From Methanocorpusculum vombati (GTDB taxonomy: Archaea > Halobacteriota > Methanomicrobia > Methanomicrobiales > Methanocorpusculaceae), in the NCBI RefSeq assembly GCF_026891935.1, contig NZ_JAPTGC010000007.1, forward strand, positions 1 to 64,000: a stretch of DNA of 64,000 nt, given 5' to 3'. The notes beneath the pieces were generated by a model. It worked only from the letters and a program-made list of their open reading frames with translations. It ran no database searches and had not been told where the DNA came from. Below are positions 19,673-29,524 of this stretch, piece after piece. The position numbers and the translations under genes were made by a program. Every line of letters starts with the position of its first letter. Position 1 is the first letter of the stretch.

Positions 19673-20137
19673 TTACTGTCCAGTCTTTGCGCTGAGATCA
19701 CTGATATCCACTGCAATAACGGCAGTTCTGCCGATGTTGCGGCTGATGTACTCCATCGCCCTGTCATGGAATGCCGGCGAGTATTTCTCCATCAGGGCTT
19801 CAAGGGCAGTCTGTTTTTCTGTTGTATCCCCGACAAACCGTGCTGTTCCAAACACCACCACGGATCGGTAGGCCATGTCAAACCGATCGGGAAGAACCTC
19901 TGCTGTTGTAACAACTAAAAAGGATACAAGCGGATTTTCGCGCAGATTGTCGATCTTATGTCCTTCCACTGCGGAGTGAAGATACAGGGTGTTTCCCCGC
20001 AAAACATAGTTCATAGGAACCGCATAGGGCTGTCCGCCGCTGTCTGCCGTTGCAAGCGTTCCCCAGATACCGTTTTGCAGAATATCCCGTGCATCACTCT
20101 CCGGGAGCTGGGATGCTTTCCTCCTCATAGGTCTCAT
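19673..20137 (-). CDS. Pyridoxamine 5'-phosphate oxidase-related flavoprotein
   Basis: 154 residues of the split-barrel FMN-binding type (NimA-like). Features: GIWGTLATADSGGQPYAVPMNYV near the N-terminus, NTLYLHSAVEGHKIDNLREN and VVVFGTARFVGD. Proteins of this group bind FMN or F420-like flavins; substrate unknown. It lies directly upstream of the FAD-dependent oxidoreductase, with its stop 1 nt from that start, so the two are probably co-transcribed. Confidence 0.85.
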   Translation of the reverse strand: MRPMRRKASQLPESDARDILQNGIWGTLATADSGGQPYAVPMNYVLRGNTLYLHSAVEGHKIDNLRENPLVSFLVVTTAEVLPDRFDMAYRSVVVFGTARFVGDTTEKQTALEALMEKYSPAFHDRAMEYISRNIGRTAVIAVDISDLSAKTGQ

Positions 20138-20262
20138 GGGTACGTTGTAGGATGATGAAGTATTAATAATGGACGAAAGTCACAAAAAACACAGTTGTTT
20201 TGAAAAATATATCAATACTATGTGTTGGCTACTGTGGTTTACGGTAGAGGAACCGGGCACAG

Positions 20263-20868
20263 CTATTGATGTGCGAGTGCCCAGAGATAGATCGAAGCAA
20301 CACTTCCGTACGGGGAATAGCGGCGGCGCAGTTCCTCAAACTCTTTCTTTGAAACCGTCTCCATCCCATACAGCCGCATCATTCCCCGCCGTATCCCAAG
20401 ATCATGCCAGCTGCAGATGTCCGGATGCTGCAGGGAGTGAAGCATCAGCATCTCGGCAGTCCAGATACCGATCCCCGGCAGCGCAGTAAGCTCTCTGATG
20501 ATCCGATCCTCATCAGCCTCCCGCAGTTTCCGGGCATCAATCTGCCCTGAAACAAAAGCGAAAGCAATGCCCCGGATGTACCCTGCCTTTCTCCGTGACA
20601 TACCAAGTGACTGAATCTCCTCTTCGGAGAACCGGGCGATCTGTTCGGGGGTTACGGCCCCGCCGCACCGGTCAACCACCCGGCCATACACCGTCTCGGC
20701 TGCTTTGGTGGAAATCTGCTGGGCGATCACACAGTTGACAAGAGCGGTAAAAAGATCCGGCATCAGCGGCCGGTCGGGGTGCCCGAGCCGGTCAATTGCA
20801 GCTCCGAGAATTGGATCTGCTGCCTTCAGAGCCTCGGTTTCCATTGTGCCGTAAGGGAAATACTGCAT
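20263..20868 (-). CDS. DNA-3-methyladenine glycosylase II-like (HhH-GPD) protein
   Basis: 201 residues from ATG 20868. Helix-hairpin-helix segment LTALPGIGIWTAEMLMLHS, followed by the catalytic Asp in CSWHDLGIRRGMMRLYG. The core is preceded by LVNCVIAQQISTKAAETVY, the typical AlkA start. It removes alkylated purines in base excision repair. It lacks the N-terminal TBP-like domain of E. coli AlkA, as do many archaeal members. Divergent from the DUF47 gene. Confidence 0.9.
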   Translation of the reverse strand: MQYFPYGTMETEALKAADPILGAAIDRLGHPDRPLMPDLFTALVNCVIAQQISTKAAETVYGRVVDRCGGAVTPEQIARFSEEEIQSLGMSRRKAGYIRGIAFAFVSGQIDARKLREADEDRIIRELTALPGIGIWTAEMLMLHSLQHPDICSWHDLGIRRGMMRLYGMETVSKKEFEELRRRYSPYGSVASIYLWALAHQ

Positions 20869-20999
20869 GATTGAGTCAGATATGGACACAGAGGGAATAA
20901 GTAGTATTCGGCTCGGAAAAATGCTCCCCGCAACGCCCTGCAAAGGCAAAGATTCATGTAACATTCCTTACTATGTATCTGTAAAGAGGTTACGAGAGG

Positions 21000-21629
21000 A
21001 TGGGGTTGAAAAGCTGGGTGGTCCCGCAGGATAAATTCTTTTTTGAACTGTTCGAAGAGCAGGCGGAGATTGTCTGCGAAGCAGCGGATCTTTTAGTAAA
21101 TATCTTTGCCGACTACACCAATATTCAGGAAAAATACCGGCAGATGAAAGATCTTGAGCACCGGGGCGACGCAATGGCGCACCGGGCATATGACGAACTG
21201 AACCGGACGTTCATCACACCAATTGAGCCGGAAGAGATCTCCCGGCTGGTTACCGCTCTTGATGATGTGATCGACTTCATCGACTCGGGAGCCAACATGC
21301 TCCTGATCTACGAAATCGAGAAACCCGACACGTTCATGGTTGAGTTTGCCTCGGTGATCCGTCAGGCGGCAGAAGAGATCCGTACCGGCGTTGCCGGTCT
21401 CCGCACGCTGAACGATCCCGAAACCATCAAGGGATGCTGCATTGAGATCAACCGCCTGGAAAATCAGGGAGATGACATCCTTTCCAATGCCCTGTACAGT
21501 CTGTTCAAGACAAAAGACCCTGTCGAGATCATCAAACTCAAGGACATCTATGAGCACTTTGAGATTGCTACCGACAAATGTGAAGATGTGGCCGATGTGT
21601 TTGCCGCAATTCTGATCCGTCACACGTGA
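21000..21629 (+). CDS. DUF47 / PhoU-like accessory protein of phosphate transport
   Basis: 209 residues, all helical, matching the DUF47 family related to PhoU. Diagnostic segments are KDLEHRGDAMAHRAYDELNR and IDFIDSGANMLLIYEI, and then INRLENQGDDILSNALYSLF. The stop overlaps the next gene's start (GTGA), as DUF47-PiT pairs commonly do. It probably modulates phosphate uptake by the transporter encoded next. Confidence 0.93.
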   Translation: MGLKSWVVPQDKFFFELFEEQAEIVCEAADLLVNIFADYTNIQEKYRQMKDLEHRGDAMAHRAYDELNRTFITPIEPEEISRLVTALDDVIDFIDSGANMLLIYEIEKPDTFMVEFASVIRQAAEEIRTGVAGLRTLNDPETIKGCCIEINRLENQGDDILSNALYSLFKTKDPVEIIKLKDIYEHFEIATDKCEDVADVFAAILIRHT

Positions 21630-22828
21630 GTGCAATGGACGCGAACACGGTTATTATCATCGCAGGCATTGTGATCGCGCTTGCGTTCAACTTTTCCAAC
21701 GGAAGAAACGACGCATCCAACACGGTGGCAACCGTTATTGCAACGCGGGCGCTTGCACCCCGGACTGCAATTCTGATCGCATCTGTCTGTTGTCTTGCCG
21801 GTCCTTTTATCTACTCAACCGCAGTTGCAAAAACTATTGGAAAAGGTATTGTTGATCCCGGTATCTTCACGCCGGTACTTCTTTTTATCGGACTCATCGG
21901 TGCAGTGCTGTGGGTGAACGCCTGTTCGCACTACGGCATTCCGGTATCCTCATCACACGCCCTTGTCGGCGGCCTGATGGGGGCGGGTCTTGCCGCGGGA
22001 GGAATCTCCGCCGTGTTCTGGCCTGCGCCGGAGCTTGTCGGATGGACCGTTGTCTATCTTGCCTGCGGTGCAGTTCTCGGTGCAGGTATCATGGCAGTTC
22101 TTGCAGCAGTCTTCAGGGACTCCCTGAAGTTCTATGCAATCCTCGGGGCAGCGGCCGGGGCAGTTGTGACGATTCCCATCCTGATGATTCTGGATCTGTT
22201 CGTCATTAAAGGGCTGCTTGCCATCCTGCTCTTTATCTGTGTCTCGCCGATGCTCGGCCTGATCGTCTCCTACATCTTCACCACCATTTTAACCAAAATC
22301 ATGGCAAGTGCCAAACACCCGACGAAGATGAACAAATGGTTCCAGCGTGCGCAGATTGTGGGTTCCGGTTTTCAGGCGATGAGTCTTGGCGGCAATGACG
22401 CCCAGAACGCAATGGGTATCATCATCGCAATTCTGATCGCCGCAGGATTTGTAACGGCCGATGCAGAACTTCCCATGTGGGTAATTGTACTGTCGGCTCT
22501 TGCGATTGCTCTTGGTCTTTTGTCCGGCGGCTGGAAGGTTATCAAAAAGATGGGCACGGGCATTACCCGTATCCGTCCCTATCAGGGATTTTCCGCGTCA
22601 ATGTCCGGCGGGATGGTATTATCCTTTATGACCATGTTTGGTGTTCCGGTCTCAACAACACACGTTGCAACCGGAACCATCATGGGAACCGGCGTGACGC
22701 GGGGAGCCGGTGCGGTGCGGTGGGGAGCAGTCCGCCAGATGGTAACCGCCTGGATCTTAACTATTCCCGCAGCCGCAGCAGTCTCCGGCATCTGTTACCT
22801 TGCCGCCCGGCTGGTGTTCGGGTTTTAA
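21626..22828 (+). CDS. Inorganic phosphate transporter, PiT family
   Basis: 400 residues, about 11 membrane segments. It has the duplicated PiT signatures: NFSNGRNDASNTVATVIATR near the N-terminus and SLGGNDAQNAMGIIIAI in the second half, plus GIPVSSSHALVGGLMGAG and GVPVSTTHVATGTIMGTG. Imports phosphate with a cation. The GTG at 21626 overlaps the DUF47 stop; the ATG at 21635 is an alternative. Confidence 0.95.
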   Translation: MSAMDANTVIIIAGIVIALAFNFSNGRNDASNTVATVIATRALAPRTAILIASVCCLAGPFIYSTAVAKTIGKGIVDPGIFTPVLLFIGLIGAVLWVNACSHYGIPVSSSHALVGGLMGAGLAAGGISAVFWPAPELVGWTVVYLACGAVLGAGIMAVLAAVFRDSLKFYAILGAAAGAVVTIPILMILDLFVIKGLLAILLFICVSPMLGLIVSYIFTTILTKIMASAKHPTKMNKWFQRAQIVGSGFQAMSLGGNDAQNAMGIIIAILIAAGFVTADAELPMWVIVLSALAIALGLLSGGWKVIKKMGTGITRIRPYQGFSASMSGGMVLSFMTMFGVPVSTTHVATGTIMGTGVTRGAGAVRWGAVRQMVTAWILTIPAAAAVSGICYLAARLVFGF

Positions 22829-22870
22829 CCCGAATCCTTTTCCGGAAAGCGGAATCCCGCTTCCCTTCTT

Positions 22871-22966
22871 TTAAAACATCAGTGAGATCCCGTACACGAC
22901 ACAGCCGATGGCGACAATCATCAGCACAATATACATCAGTCCGGGTTTTGGTATTTCGTCATCCAT
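22871..22966 (-). CDS. Small single-pass membrane protein (31 aa)
   Basis: Short reading frame in the spacer between the phosphate transporter and the ferredoxin. It encodes MDDEIPKPGLM, then a 20-residue hydrophobic helix (YIVLMIVAIGCVVYGISLMF) and stop. The acidic, Pro-containing head followed by a clean helix at the C-terminus looks like a genuine archaeal miniprotein, but the case rests on composition alone. No strong ribosome-binding site is seen. Confidence 0.5.
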   Translation of the reverse strand: MDDEIPKPGLMYIVLMIVAIGCVVYGISLMF

Positions 22967-23014
22967 ATTGCTTATCTTTCTCTCATCCAGAGAGTTTATG
23001 CGTTACGCCCCCCA

Positions 23015-23206
23015 ATGAGTACTGCAATGATCAATATTCGCAGAGACGTTTGCGGCTACTGTGGGGCATGTGTGTCAGTCTGTCCGCAGGGTTCGCTTGA
23101 GTTAATCGACGCGTATCTTACTGTTGATACAGAGACCTGCAAGAACAAATGCAAAATCTGCTCGACCGTCTGTCCTCTCGGGGCTATTGAATGGGTGGAA
23201 AAATGA
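23015..23206 (+). CDS. 2[4Fe-4S] ferredoxin
   Basis: 63 residues with two cluster motifs: [12 protein letters not shown] at residues 13-24 and [13 protein letters not shown] at about 42-54. The second has the less usual spacing C-x3-C-x2-C-x3-C. The stop overlaps the ATG of the following geranylgeranyl reductase (ATGA), implying co-translation. In Methanosarcina a ferredoxin is needed for geranylgeranyl reductase activity, so this protein is a likely electron donor to the next two enzymes. Confidence 0.9.
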   Translation: MSTAMINIRRDVCGYCGACVSVCPQGSLELIDAYLTVDTETCKNKCKICSTVCPLGAIEWVEK

Positions 23207-24396
23207 AGGAGGCTTACGACGTTCTGGTTGTTGGAGGAGGTCCGGGAGGAGCTCTTGCGGCAAAGGCAGCAGCCGAGGCAGGTCTTTCGGTCCTGCTGGT
23301 TGAAAAACGACCTGCAATCGGTGCCCCGGTCCGCTGTGCGGAGGGTATTGGAAAAGATGCGCTCGCCGAGTTTATCGAAGCAGATCCGAAATGGGTCTCA
23401 ACCGACATTGAGCGTGCAGTGCTTGTCGGTCCGGACGGCACACGGTTCACCATCGGTGGCGAAGCAGCCGGAGGAAAGGTCGGATATGTTCTGGACCGCA
23501 AGATGTTTGACCGTGAACTTGTCTGGCGTGCGGCGGAAGCCGGTGCAGAGATTCAGGTGCATGCACGTGCATCCGCACCGATCATGATCGACGGTAAACT
23601 GCAGGGAGCTGTCATTCACCAGCACGGAAAGACCTACGAGGTCCGTGCGAAAGTCGTGATTGCAGCCGACGGTGTTGAGTCGAAGTTTGCAAAGTGGGCC
23701 GGAATCGATACAACCGTGCCGCTCTGGGAGCTTGAGACCTGTGCCCAGTATGTCGTCAATGACATCGATATTGATCCGAAAGCAAATGTGTTCTATGTCT
23801 CAAACGAGGCATGTCCGTGGGGATACATCTGGATCTTCCCGAAAGGCCCGCGCTGTGCAAACATCGGTATCGGTATTGCCGGAACCAAATCCGGCGAGGG
23901 ACACCGTGCAAAGGACTATCTTGACCGCTATCTGGCAAAAGAGTTCCCGAACGGAAAAGTCACCGAACTTATTGTGGGTGGCGTCTCCGTCTGCAAGCCG
24001 CTTGAGAGTACCGTTGCAGACAACCTGATCATTGTGGGCGATGCTGCACGGCTTTCTGATCCTATCACGGGCGGCGGTATCTACAATGCGATGTACACCG
24101 GAAACCTGGCCGGAAATGTTGCGGCAACGGCAATCAAGAACGGCGATACCTCAAAGAATGCCCTGATGATCTATGACAAGACCTGGCGTGAGGGCCCGGT
24201 TGGCAAAACGCTTGCTCGTAATTATGCGGTCAAGGAGTCGTTCATCAAGATGGACGACAAGAAACTGAACTCGATTGTTCACTCCATGTCGGATCTCAGT
24301 ATTGAGGATCTGAGCGTGAAAAAACTGGTGCTTGCAATCTTTAAGGCGAATCCGTGGCTGGCTCTTGAACTGCCGCATCTCCTCAAAGCACTCTAA
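23203..24396 (+). CDS. Geranylgeranyl reductase family protein, copy 1
   Basis: 397 residues from ATG 23203. FAD-binding [18 protein letters not shown] at residues 5-22, then the family pattern [16 protein letters not shown], in which the conserved Cys is close to the flavin. [14 protein letters not shown] and [20 protein letters not shown] follow. Known relatives are archaeal digeranylgeranylglycerophospholipid reductases that saturate membrane lipid chains. Translationally coupled to the ferredoxin. The next gene is a close paralog. Confidence 0.93.
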   Translation: MKEAYDVLVVGGGPGGALAAKAAAEAGLSVLLVEKRPAIGAPVRCAEGIGKDALAEFIEADPKWVSTDIERAVLVGPDGTRFTIGGEAAGGKVGYVLDRKMFDRELVWRAAEAGAEIQVHARASAPIMIDGKLQGAVIHQHGKTYEVRAKVVIAADGVESKFAKWAGIDTTVPLWELETCAQYVVNDIDIDPKANVFYVSNEACPWGYIWIFPKGPRCANIGIGIAGTKSGEGHRAKDYLDRYLAKEFPNGKVTELIVGGVSVCKPLESTVADNLIIVGDAARLSDPITGGGIYNAMYTGNLAGNVAATAIKNGDTSKNALMIYDKTWREGPVGKTLARNYAVKESFIKMDDKKLNSIVHSMSDLSIEDLSVKKLVLAIFKANPWLALELPHLLKAL

Positions 24397-24398
24397 TC

Positions 24399-24405
24399 TT
24401 TTTTT
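24399..24405 (+). terminator. T-run between the two reductase genes
   Basis: Seven T lie in the 17-nt gap between the paralogs. Partial termination here could make the second gene less expressed than the first. Confidence 0.4.
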
Positions 24406-24413
24406 CGGGTACG

Positions 24414-25607
24414 ATGAAAGAAGCGTATGATGTTGTTGTAGTGGGCGCAGGACCTGCAGGTTCCATGGCGGCACATGCTGCCGCTGCCCGTGGTGCCTCG
24501 GTCCTGCTGGTTGAAAAGCGGCCTGCAATCGGCGCTCCGGTACGGTGTGCCGAGGGCATTGTAACCGCAGACCTTGCCGAGTTCATGGATCCGGATCCGA
24601 AATGGGTTTCTACGGTTATCCGAAAAGCCCGGTTCATTGCGCCGGACAAATGTAGTTTCACGATTACCGGAAAAACCGGGAATGAAGTGCTTGGCTATAC
24701 GCTGGATCGGAAAATCTTTGATCGCGATCTGGCACGGAAAGCAGCCGATGCGGGCGCGGATGTTCTGGTCCACGCACGTGCTGTTCCTTTCATGGAAGAG
24801 GGCAGGCTTTCAGGTGTGATAATCCATCAGCATGGAAGGACCTGCGAAGTCCGTGCGAAAGTCGTGATTGCAGCTGATGGTGTGGAGTCGAAGTTTGCAA
24901 AGTTTGCGGGTATCAATACAACCGTGCCTCTCGCCGATCTTGACTCGTGTGTGCAGTATCTGGTTACCGGCATTGACATTGAGCCGGAGACGAATGTCTT
25001 TTACTGGAGCAGCACGGACTGCCCGCACGGATACATCTGGATATTTGCCAAAGGTCCGCGCTGTGCAAACATCGGCATAGGAATCCCGGGGACAAAATCC
25101 GGTGACGGTCACCGTGCGAAGGATTATCTGGATCGGTTCATGGAGAAGAACTTCCCGGACGGTAAAATCACGGAACTGATTGCAGGTGGTGTCTCCACCT
25201 GCAAGCCGCTTGAATCCACGATTGCAGATAATCTGATCATCTGCGGTGATGCTGCGCGGCTTTCTGATCCGTTCACTGGTGGAGGAATCTACCAGGCGCT
25301 GTATTCAGGGCGTCTTGCCGGCGAGACGGCAGCGAATGCAGTTGCCCAAGACGACTGTTCCCGGCAGGCGCTGACTGCCTATGAGAGGACCTGGCGTCAG
25401 AGCCGTATGGGAACGTTCCTGTCACGCTCGTATCTGATCAAAGAGGTGTTCTTCCGGATGGATGATTCCCTGCTGAATGCGGTGATTGGATCCGTTCCGG
25501 ATCTGCATCTGGACGAGGTGACCATCCCTTCCGTTCTTGCGGCGATGCTGAAGAGCAATCCCTGGCTTGTGGTCAGGTTCCCGATGCTCTTTCTGCGCCG
25601 AGGATGA
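24414..25607 (+). CDS. Geranylgeranyl reductase family protein, copy 2
   Basis: 397 residues, the same length as copy 1 and clearly a tandem duplicate ([72 protein letters not shown]). Differences cluster in the substrate half (copy 1 [20 protein letters not shown], copy 2 [20 protein letters not shown]) and the C-terminus. They may act on different double bonds or substrates; that is inference. Last gene before tRNA-Gly. Confidence 0.93.
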   Translation: MKEAYDVVVVGAGPAGSMAAHAAAARGASVLLVEKRPAIGAPVRCAEGIVTADLAEFMDPDPKWVSTVIRKARFIAPDKCSFTITGKTGNEVLGYTLDRKIFDRDLARKAADAGADVLVHARAVPFMEEGRLSGVIIHQHGRTCEVRAKVVIAADGVESKFAKFAGINTTVPLADLDSCVQYLVTGIDIEPETNVFYWSSTDCPHGYIWIFAKGPRCANIGIGIPGTKSGDGHRAKDYLDRFMEKNFPDGKITELIAGGVSTCKPLESTIADNLIICGDAARLSDPFTGGGIYQALYSGRLAGETAANAVAQDDCSRQALTAYERTWRQSRMGTFLSRSYLIKEVFFRMDDSLLNAVIGSVPDLHLDEVTIPSVLAAMLKSNPWLVVRFPMLFLRRG

Positions 25608-25727
25608 TTCCTTCGGGACTATTTTTTTCCCTCTGTTTTTTGTATATTTTTCCGGACGGATGCCTTTGTACTACTGAAAACATCTCACTGCATTTGGGAT
25701 TGTCATAACAGAAATCAGAAAAAGAAG

Positions 25728-25799
25728 TGCATCGACCGGGACTCGAACCCGAGTTTAGGCGTTGGCAACGCCTAGTGATAACCACTACACTATCGATGC
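25728..25799 (-). tRNA. tRNA-Gly (GCC)
   Basis: 72 nt on the minus strand. The acceptor arms are GCATCGA and TCGATGC with A as discriminator. The anticodon stem AGGCG/CGCCT holds loop TTGCCAA, anticodon GCC. The T loop has GGTTCGAGTCC. CCA is not encoded and there is no intron. Confidence 0.95.
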
Positions 25800-25859
25800 G
25801 TGTGTGCCTTACAAGATTGGCAGAATTCGCATATATACATTACGATTCCCTATTGTCCG

Positions 25860-26780
25860 TCAGAGTCCGATCCAGGCCCAGGAACCGGTTACTGCACAGC
25901 AGATCAGGAAACCGATGATGGCTCCCGCGTTAATATACGGAAGGCCCGGCTGCGGTTTTCCGGAGTTTAAGGGAATCATCAGCGAGCACAGACCGATAAT
26001 ACCGCCGATCAGGGCGCCGAGTGCGGGAAGTGCAATTCCTGCCACGGAGAGAATACCCTCGCCGCCTGCATACACCTGTGCGGAAACCACCAGAATTGCC
26101 GGCATGATCATATCCCCCATTCCTATCATGTAGGCGCCGCGTTCCTCTTTACTGTCCTGCAGGGAAAACCCGGAGTTCCGGTAGGAGTAACTGCGGGTTT
26201 TGGGAACAATAAACATAATCGGCATTTTCTGGCGGAGAACACCGTCCGCAAGCGTCAGCATATGCTTTGTCCGGTGTACCGAAACCGCATCGTATACAAT
26301 CAGCAGAATCAGCAGAATCAGTACCGGAATAATCGAAAGTGAAATGCCGAAGATCGCCGCACAGCCTGCCGAGATAAGAATTCCCGAAACATTGATCACA
26401 TACCACTCCGGCCGGTACCAGAGCAGCAGAATCACGATCACCGCAGCGGCAATCCCGATCCACGACGCAGGAAGTGTCGGGACATAGGAAAATATCAGCG
26501 ACGAGACGACATAGTAGATTACCAGTGCCAGACAGATACCGATAATTGCACTGATAACCGTCTGCGCTTTCCACTTAATCAAAAGTAACAGGAGCGCAGT
26601 GAACACGAGCATAATAAACAGGAACACAAACGGATTTGCGATCGAATCCGGATCCTCAAATGCACCCAGTCCCGCCTGCGTAACCGGGTAGATCAGCAGA
26701 AGCGACAATAGCCCGGTCGCAAGCATCAGGAGGAGCATGCCGGAGTACGGCACAAGAGAACGGAGGGAAAATTCACTCAT
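25860..26780 (-). CDS. Presenilin-like intramembrane aspartyl protease
   Basis: 306 residues from ATG 26780, nine hydrophobic segments. The catalytic pair of presenilin/signal-peptide-peptidase proteases is present: the first Asp in LLIVYDAVSVHRT (helix 6) and the second in YMIGMGDMIMPA (GxGD, helix 7), and the PAL motif in AGIALPALGAL (helix 9). Archaeal homologs (PSH) cut membrane peptides. Frame extension to 27173 overlaps the opposite-strand genes and is not real. It shares a 42-nt divergent promoter gap with the next gene. Confidence 0.92.
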   Translation of the reverse strand: MSEFSLRSLVPYSGMLLLMLATGLLSLLLIYPVTQAGLGAFEDPDSIANPFVFLFIMLVFTALLLLLIKWKAQTVISAIIGICLALVIYYVVSSLIFSYVPTLPASWIGIAAAVIVILLLWYRPEWYVINVSGILISAGCAAIFGISLSIIPVLILLILLIVYDAVSVHRTKHMLTLADGVLRQKMPIMFIVPKTRSYSYRNSGFSLQDSKEERGAYMIGMGDMIMPAILVVSAQVYAGGEGILSVAGIALPALGALIGGIIGLCSLMIPLNSGKPQPGLPYINAGAIIGFLICCAVTGSWAWIGL

Positions 26781-26822
26781 GTATAGGTAACTTAATATTT
26801 TAGCGGTCTCCTTAGTTAAAAT
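26781..26822. promoter_or_regulatory. Very short divergent promoter
   Basis: Only 42 nt separate the two start codons. The central AATATTTTAG and flanking AT-rich sequences must hold both TATA boxes, so both transcripts are likely leaderless or nearly so. Confidence 0.45.
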
Positions 26823-27152
26823 ATGAATGTTCGTCGTGAAAGCCTTCCGGGAATCCTGCTGGAAGTTCTGCTGGTAATTGTCATGGCAGTCTCCGGCCTT
26901 GCTATCATTATCCGGCTCTGGCAGGACGCTTTTGTCGCAATTGGGGTTGAACTGCTGATTATTTCCGTGGGCCTGCTGCTGCTCTTGATTCTTTTCCGTC
27001 TCCGCCGTCTTGAAGAACAGAGCGCAGCACGTGAACGGGTCATGCGCAGTAACCTCGAAGACCTCGGGCGTCAGATGATCCAGCGGCAGGATGCCACCTC
27101 GCTGAAAGTTGTTGAGGCAGTTGAGAGCATCAAAAGCAGAATGTACCGGTAG
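26823..27152 (+). CDS. Membrane protein with two helices and a coiled coil
   Basis: 109 residues. Hydrophobic helices lie at about 8-29 and 38-60, and the remainder ([20 protein letters not shown], then [20 protein letters not shown]) is charged with heptad-like spacing. No family is recognised. The gene ends 8 nt before fen and runs in the same direction, so it may share a transcript with it. Function unknown. Confidence 0.75.
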   Translation: MNVRRESLPGILLEVLLVIVMAVSGLAIIIRLWQDAFVAIGVELLIISVGLLLLLILFRLRRLEEQSAARERVMRSNLEDLGRQMIQRQDATSLKVVEAVESIKSRMYR

Positions 27153-27160
27153 GCAAAACC

Positions 27161-28162
27161 ATGGGTGTTGCACTGCGGCCGCTCATTGCGGATTATAAGG
27201 AATCCCTTGCATGGGATCAACTCGGCGGTACCGCGGCCATCGATGCATACAATGCCCTGTACCAGTTTTTAAGCGGTATCCGTCAGCCGGACGGAACCCC
27301 GCTGATGGATGACGAAGGCCGCATCACATCCCACCTGAGCGGTCTTCTGTTCCGCACCGCAAATCTTGTGGAAAAAAACATCACGCCCGTGTACGTGTTT
27401 GATGGAAAGCCCCCGGCATTTAAGGAAGCAACCCTTGCCGAACGACGTGTCATTCGTGAGAATGCAAAAGAGTCCTGGGAACGCGCCGTAAAAGAAGGCG
27501 ATGAGGATTCCGCACGCAAATATGCAATGGCCTCCTCAAAAGTTGATGCATTTATCACCGACTCCTCCAAGGAACTTCTGACGGCTCTTGGCATTCCCTG
27601 GATTCAGGCTCCCGAGGAAGGGGAAGCACAGTCTGCATATATGGCCGCCGCGGGAGATGTTACCTACGCGGTGTCGCAGGATTATGACTCACTGCTGTTT
27701 GGAACACCGAAGCTTCTCCGCAATCTTACTGTCTCCGGCAAACGCCGCCTGCACGGGAAGTATGTGCCGGTTTATCCGGAACGACTGATTCTTGCGGAAG
27801 TCCTGAACGGTCTGGAAATGACGCAGGTCGAACTGATCGCCTCCGCCCTTCTCATCGGTACCGACTACAACAGCGGTGTAAAGGGTGTCGGCCCGAAAAC
27901 CGCGGTCAAACTTGTTCGCGAAGGAAAGTTTGCCGAACGCATTGTCGAGTCGGAGAACGCTGCAGATCCGGAGGAACTTATCCGCTACTTCCTTGATCCT
28001 CCGGTGGAAAAGAACTACACCATTGCAAAAAAAGCACCGGTACAGGAAAAAGTCTTTGAAATTCTCTGTGAACAGCACGGTTTCTCGGAGGACCGGGTAT
28101 CCGCAGGGCTGGAACGTCTCGGCGCAAAAAAGGGCCAGGCAACTCTCGACTCCTGGTTTTAA
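27161..28162 (+). CDS. fen: Flap endonuclease 1
   Basis: Structure-specific 5' nuclease for Okazaki fragment and repair flaps, 333 residues. The N-terminal domain has [20 protein letters not shown] and the internal domain has [20 protein letters not shown] and [10 protein letters not shown], carrying the acidic metal ligands. The helix-hairpin-helix region follows ([20 protein letters not shown]). The C-terminal QATLDSWF is a PCNA-interacting (PIP) box. PCNA is encoded nearby at 30765. Confidence 0.97.
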   Translation: MGVALRPLIADYKESLAWDQLGGTAAIDAYNALYQFLSGIRQPDGTPLMDDEGRITSHLSGLLFRTANLVEKNITPVYVFDGKPPAFKEATLAERRVIRENAKESWERAVKEGDEDSARKYAMASSKVDAFITDSSKELLTALGIPWIQAPEEGEAQSAYMAAAGDVTYAVSQDYDSLLFGTPKLLRNLTVSGKRRLHGKYVPVYPERLILAEVLNGLEMTQVELIASALLIGTDYNSGVKGVGPKTAVKLVREGKFAERIVESENAADPEELIRYFLDPPVEKNYTIAKKAPVQEKVFEILCEQHGFSEDRVSAGLERLGAKKGQATLDSWF

Positions 28163-28542
28163 CGTCTTGTCTGGTTCGTATAATCCTGTTTTGCTGCAAT
28201 CACCGCACGGATTCCGCCGCGGGGATTTGGCACGTCCCCGATATACCGCGGAATTAGATGCAGATGAACATGCATCACCGTCTGGCCTGCGGCCTCTCCG
28301 CAGTTTATCCCAAGATTGTAGCCGTCGGGTGCATATGTTTCATCCAGCAGATCTTTTGCCTGGTTCACAAGCGCGAGGACCGCCGTCTGCTCGGCGGGTG
28401 TGAGATCAAACCAGGATGCAACATGCCGTCTGGGAATTACCAGCAGATGGCCGGGTGAGACCGGATAGAGATCATCCTTGGCAAACGCCAGATCATTTTC
28501 CAGAAGAATTTCATCCGGATTGCAGAAGGGACAGTCTGTCAT
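28159..28542 (-). CDS. HIT family nucleotide-binding protein
   Basis: 127 residues. The histidine triad is HVHLHLIP near residue 96, with the N-terminal [10 protein letters not shown] motif and [20 protein letters not shown]. These hydrolyse AMP-linked substrates such as AMP-NH2 or AMP-Lys. The CxxC near the N-terminus may bind zinc. The 3' end overlaps the end of fen by 4 nt. Confidence 0.95.
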   Translation of the reverse strand: MTDCPFCNPDEILLENDLAFAKDDLYPVSPGHLLVIPRRHVASWFDLTPAEQTAVLALVNQAKDLLDETYAPDGYNLGINCGEAAGQTVMHVHLHLIPRYIGDVPNPRGGIRAVIAAKQDYTNQTRR

Positions 28543-28551
28543 AAAAAAAGA

Positions 28552-29415
28552 TTATTCGATTGATTTCCTGCCGAATATCCGGTCACGCATTGCAGTCAGC
28601 TCCTCATAGTATACGACCCCGATGTCGCGCAGCGTCGTAACCATTGTCGGGTTCAGTTTGAAGAGCAGATAGGCAATACCAATCAGCACGACAACTGCGA
28701 GGAGTTCGCAGAACACGTTGTGTGCCCAGAAGAAACTCGCATAGCCGTACATCTCCGGTTCCGGGAACCATTCCTGGAACCAGGGATACCACTGCTGCGT
28801 GTATGCGGTTACCACATACACATTGCGGAAGATGTTCACCACAAAGATCGGTATCGTTACCAGGAAGAACAGAGCGATTTTCCTCTTCCAGCTTGACGGA
28901 ATGATGGCCACAACACCGAGAAGAATGGCAATCGCCTGAATGCCGGTGCATCCGAGAATAACCTCAACCTGGAACCCGAAGGTGTTGCCCGGCAGGACCT
29001 CTCCCATAAAGATGTTCCAGGCCGACATGGTGTACGGTGTTCCGATTGCGGTAAGAACAACTGCCACCAGATCCACGACCACACTGATCAGCCAGTTTCC
29101 CAGAGCCGGAATGAATGCAAACGGTGCATAGATCAGATATGCAATGGATGCGGCATATGTCAGGCGGCGGATATAGTAATCCTCCATGAGCAGTCGTTTT
29201 ACGGTTATGTAAATACACGGCAGGGCAGCGATCGCAATTATTGGATAGACAAAGTTTCCCTCCTCAAAGAAATGGGGGAACATCAGCAGGAGCACTGCCT
29301 CCATGGTAATCCATCCGGTACTTGCCACATACTTCTGATGCTTTCCCGGAATCAGAAAGAGCAGGAATGCAATACAGGAAAGGATGACAACGGCTTCAAT
29401 CAACTGCTCCAACAT
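28552..29415 (-). CDS. artA: Archaeosortase A
   Basis: 287 residues, about eight membrane segments. Catalytic residues of the exosortase/archaeosortase family are visible: Cys in VILGCTGIQAIA, Arg in VNIFRNVYVVTAY and His in SFFWAHNVFCE. It cleaves PGF-CTERM-type C-terminal sorting signals and joins surface proteins to lipid. No PGF-CTERM target gene is seen in this window. A T-run precedes its 3' end. Confidence 0.9.
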   Translation of the reverse strand: MLEQLIEAVVILSCIAFLLFLIPGKHQKYVASTGWITMEAVLLLMFPHFFEEGNFVYPIIAIAALPCIYITVKRLLMEDYYIRRLTYAASIAYLIYAPFAFIPALGNWLISVVVDLVAVVLTAIGTPYTMSAWNIFMGEVLPGNTFGFQVEVILGCTGIQAIAILLGVVAIIPSSWKRKIALFFLVTIPIFVVNIFRNVYVVTAYTQQWYPWFQEWFPEPEMYGYASFFWAHNVFCELLAVVVLIGIAYLLFKLNPTMVTTLRDIGVVYYEELTAMRDRIFGRKSIE

Positions 29416-29490
29416 AAGAACTGGTTACACTGTTTGCCGTGATCGATAAAGAGGGTTTTGCTGGAGGACTATGTTCCCGGATATGGTCAG

Positions 29491-29501
29491 AGTATATAAG
29501 G
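29491..29501 (+). promoter_or_regulatory. TATA box of transcription factor S gene
   Basis: AGTATATAAGG lies about 25 nt upstream of the likely start at 29525, giving a leaderless message. Confidence 0.6.
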
Positions 29502-29524
29502 TTTCAAAACAAATATTTAACTCT

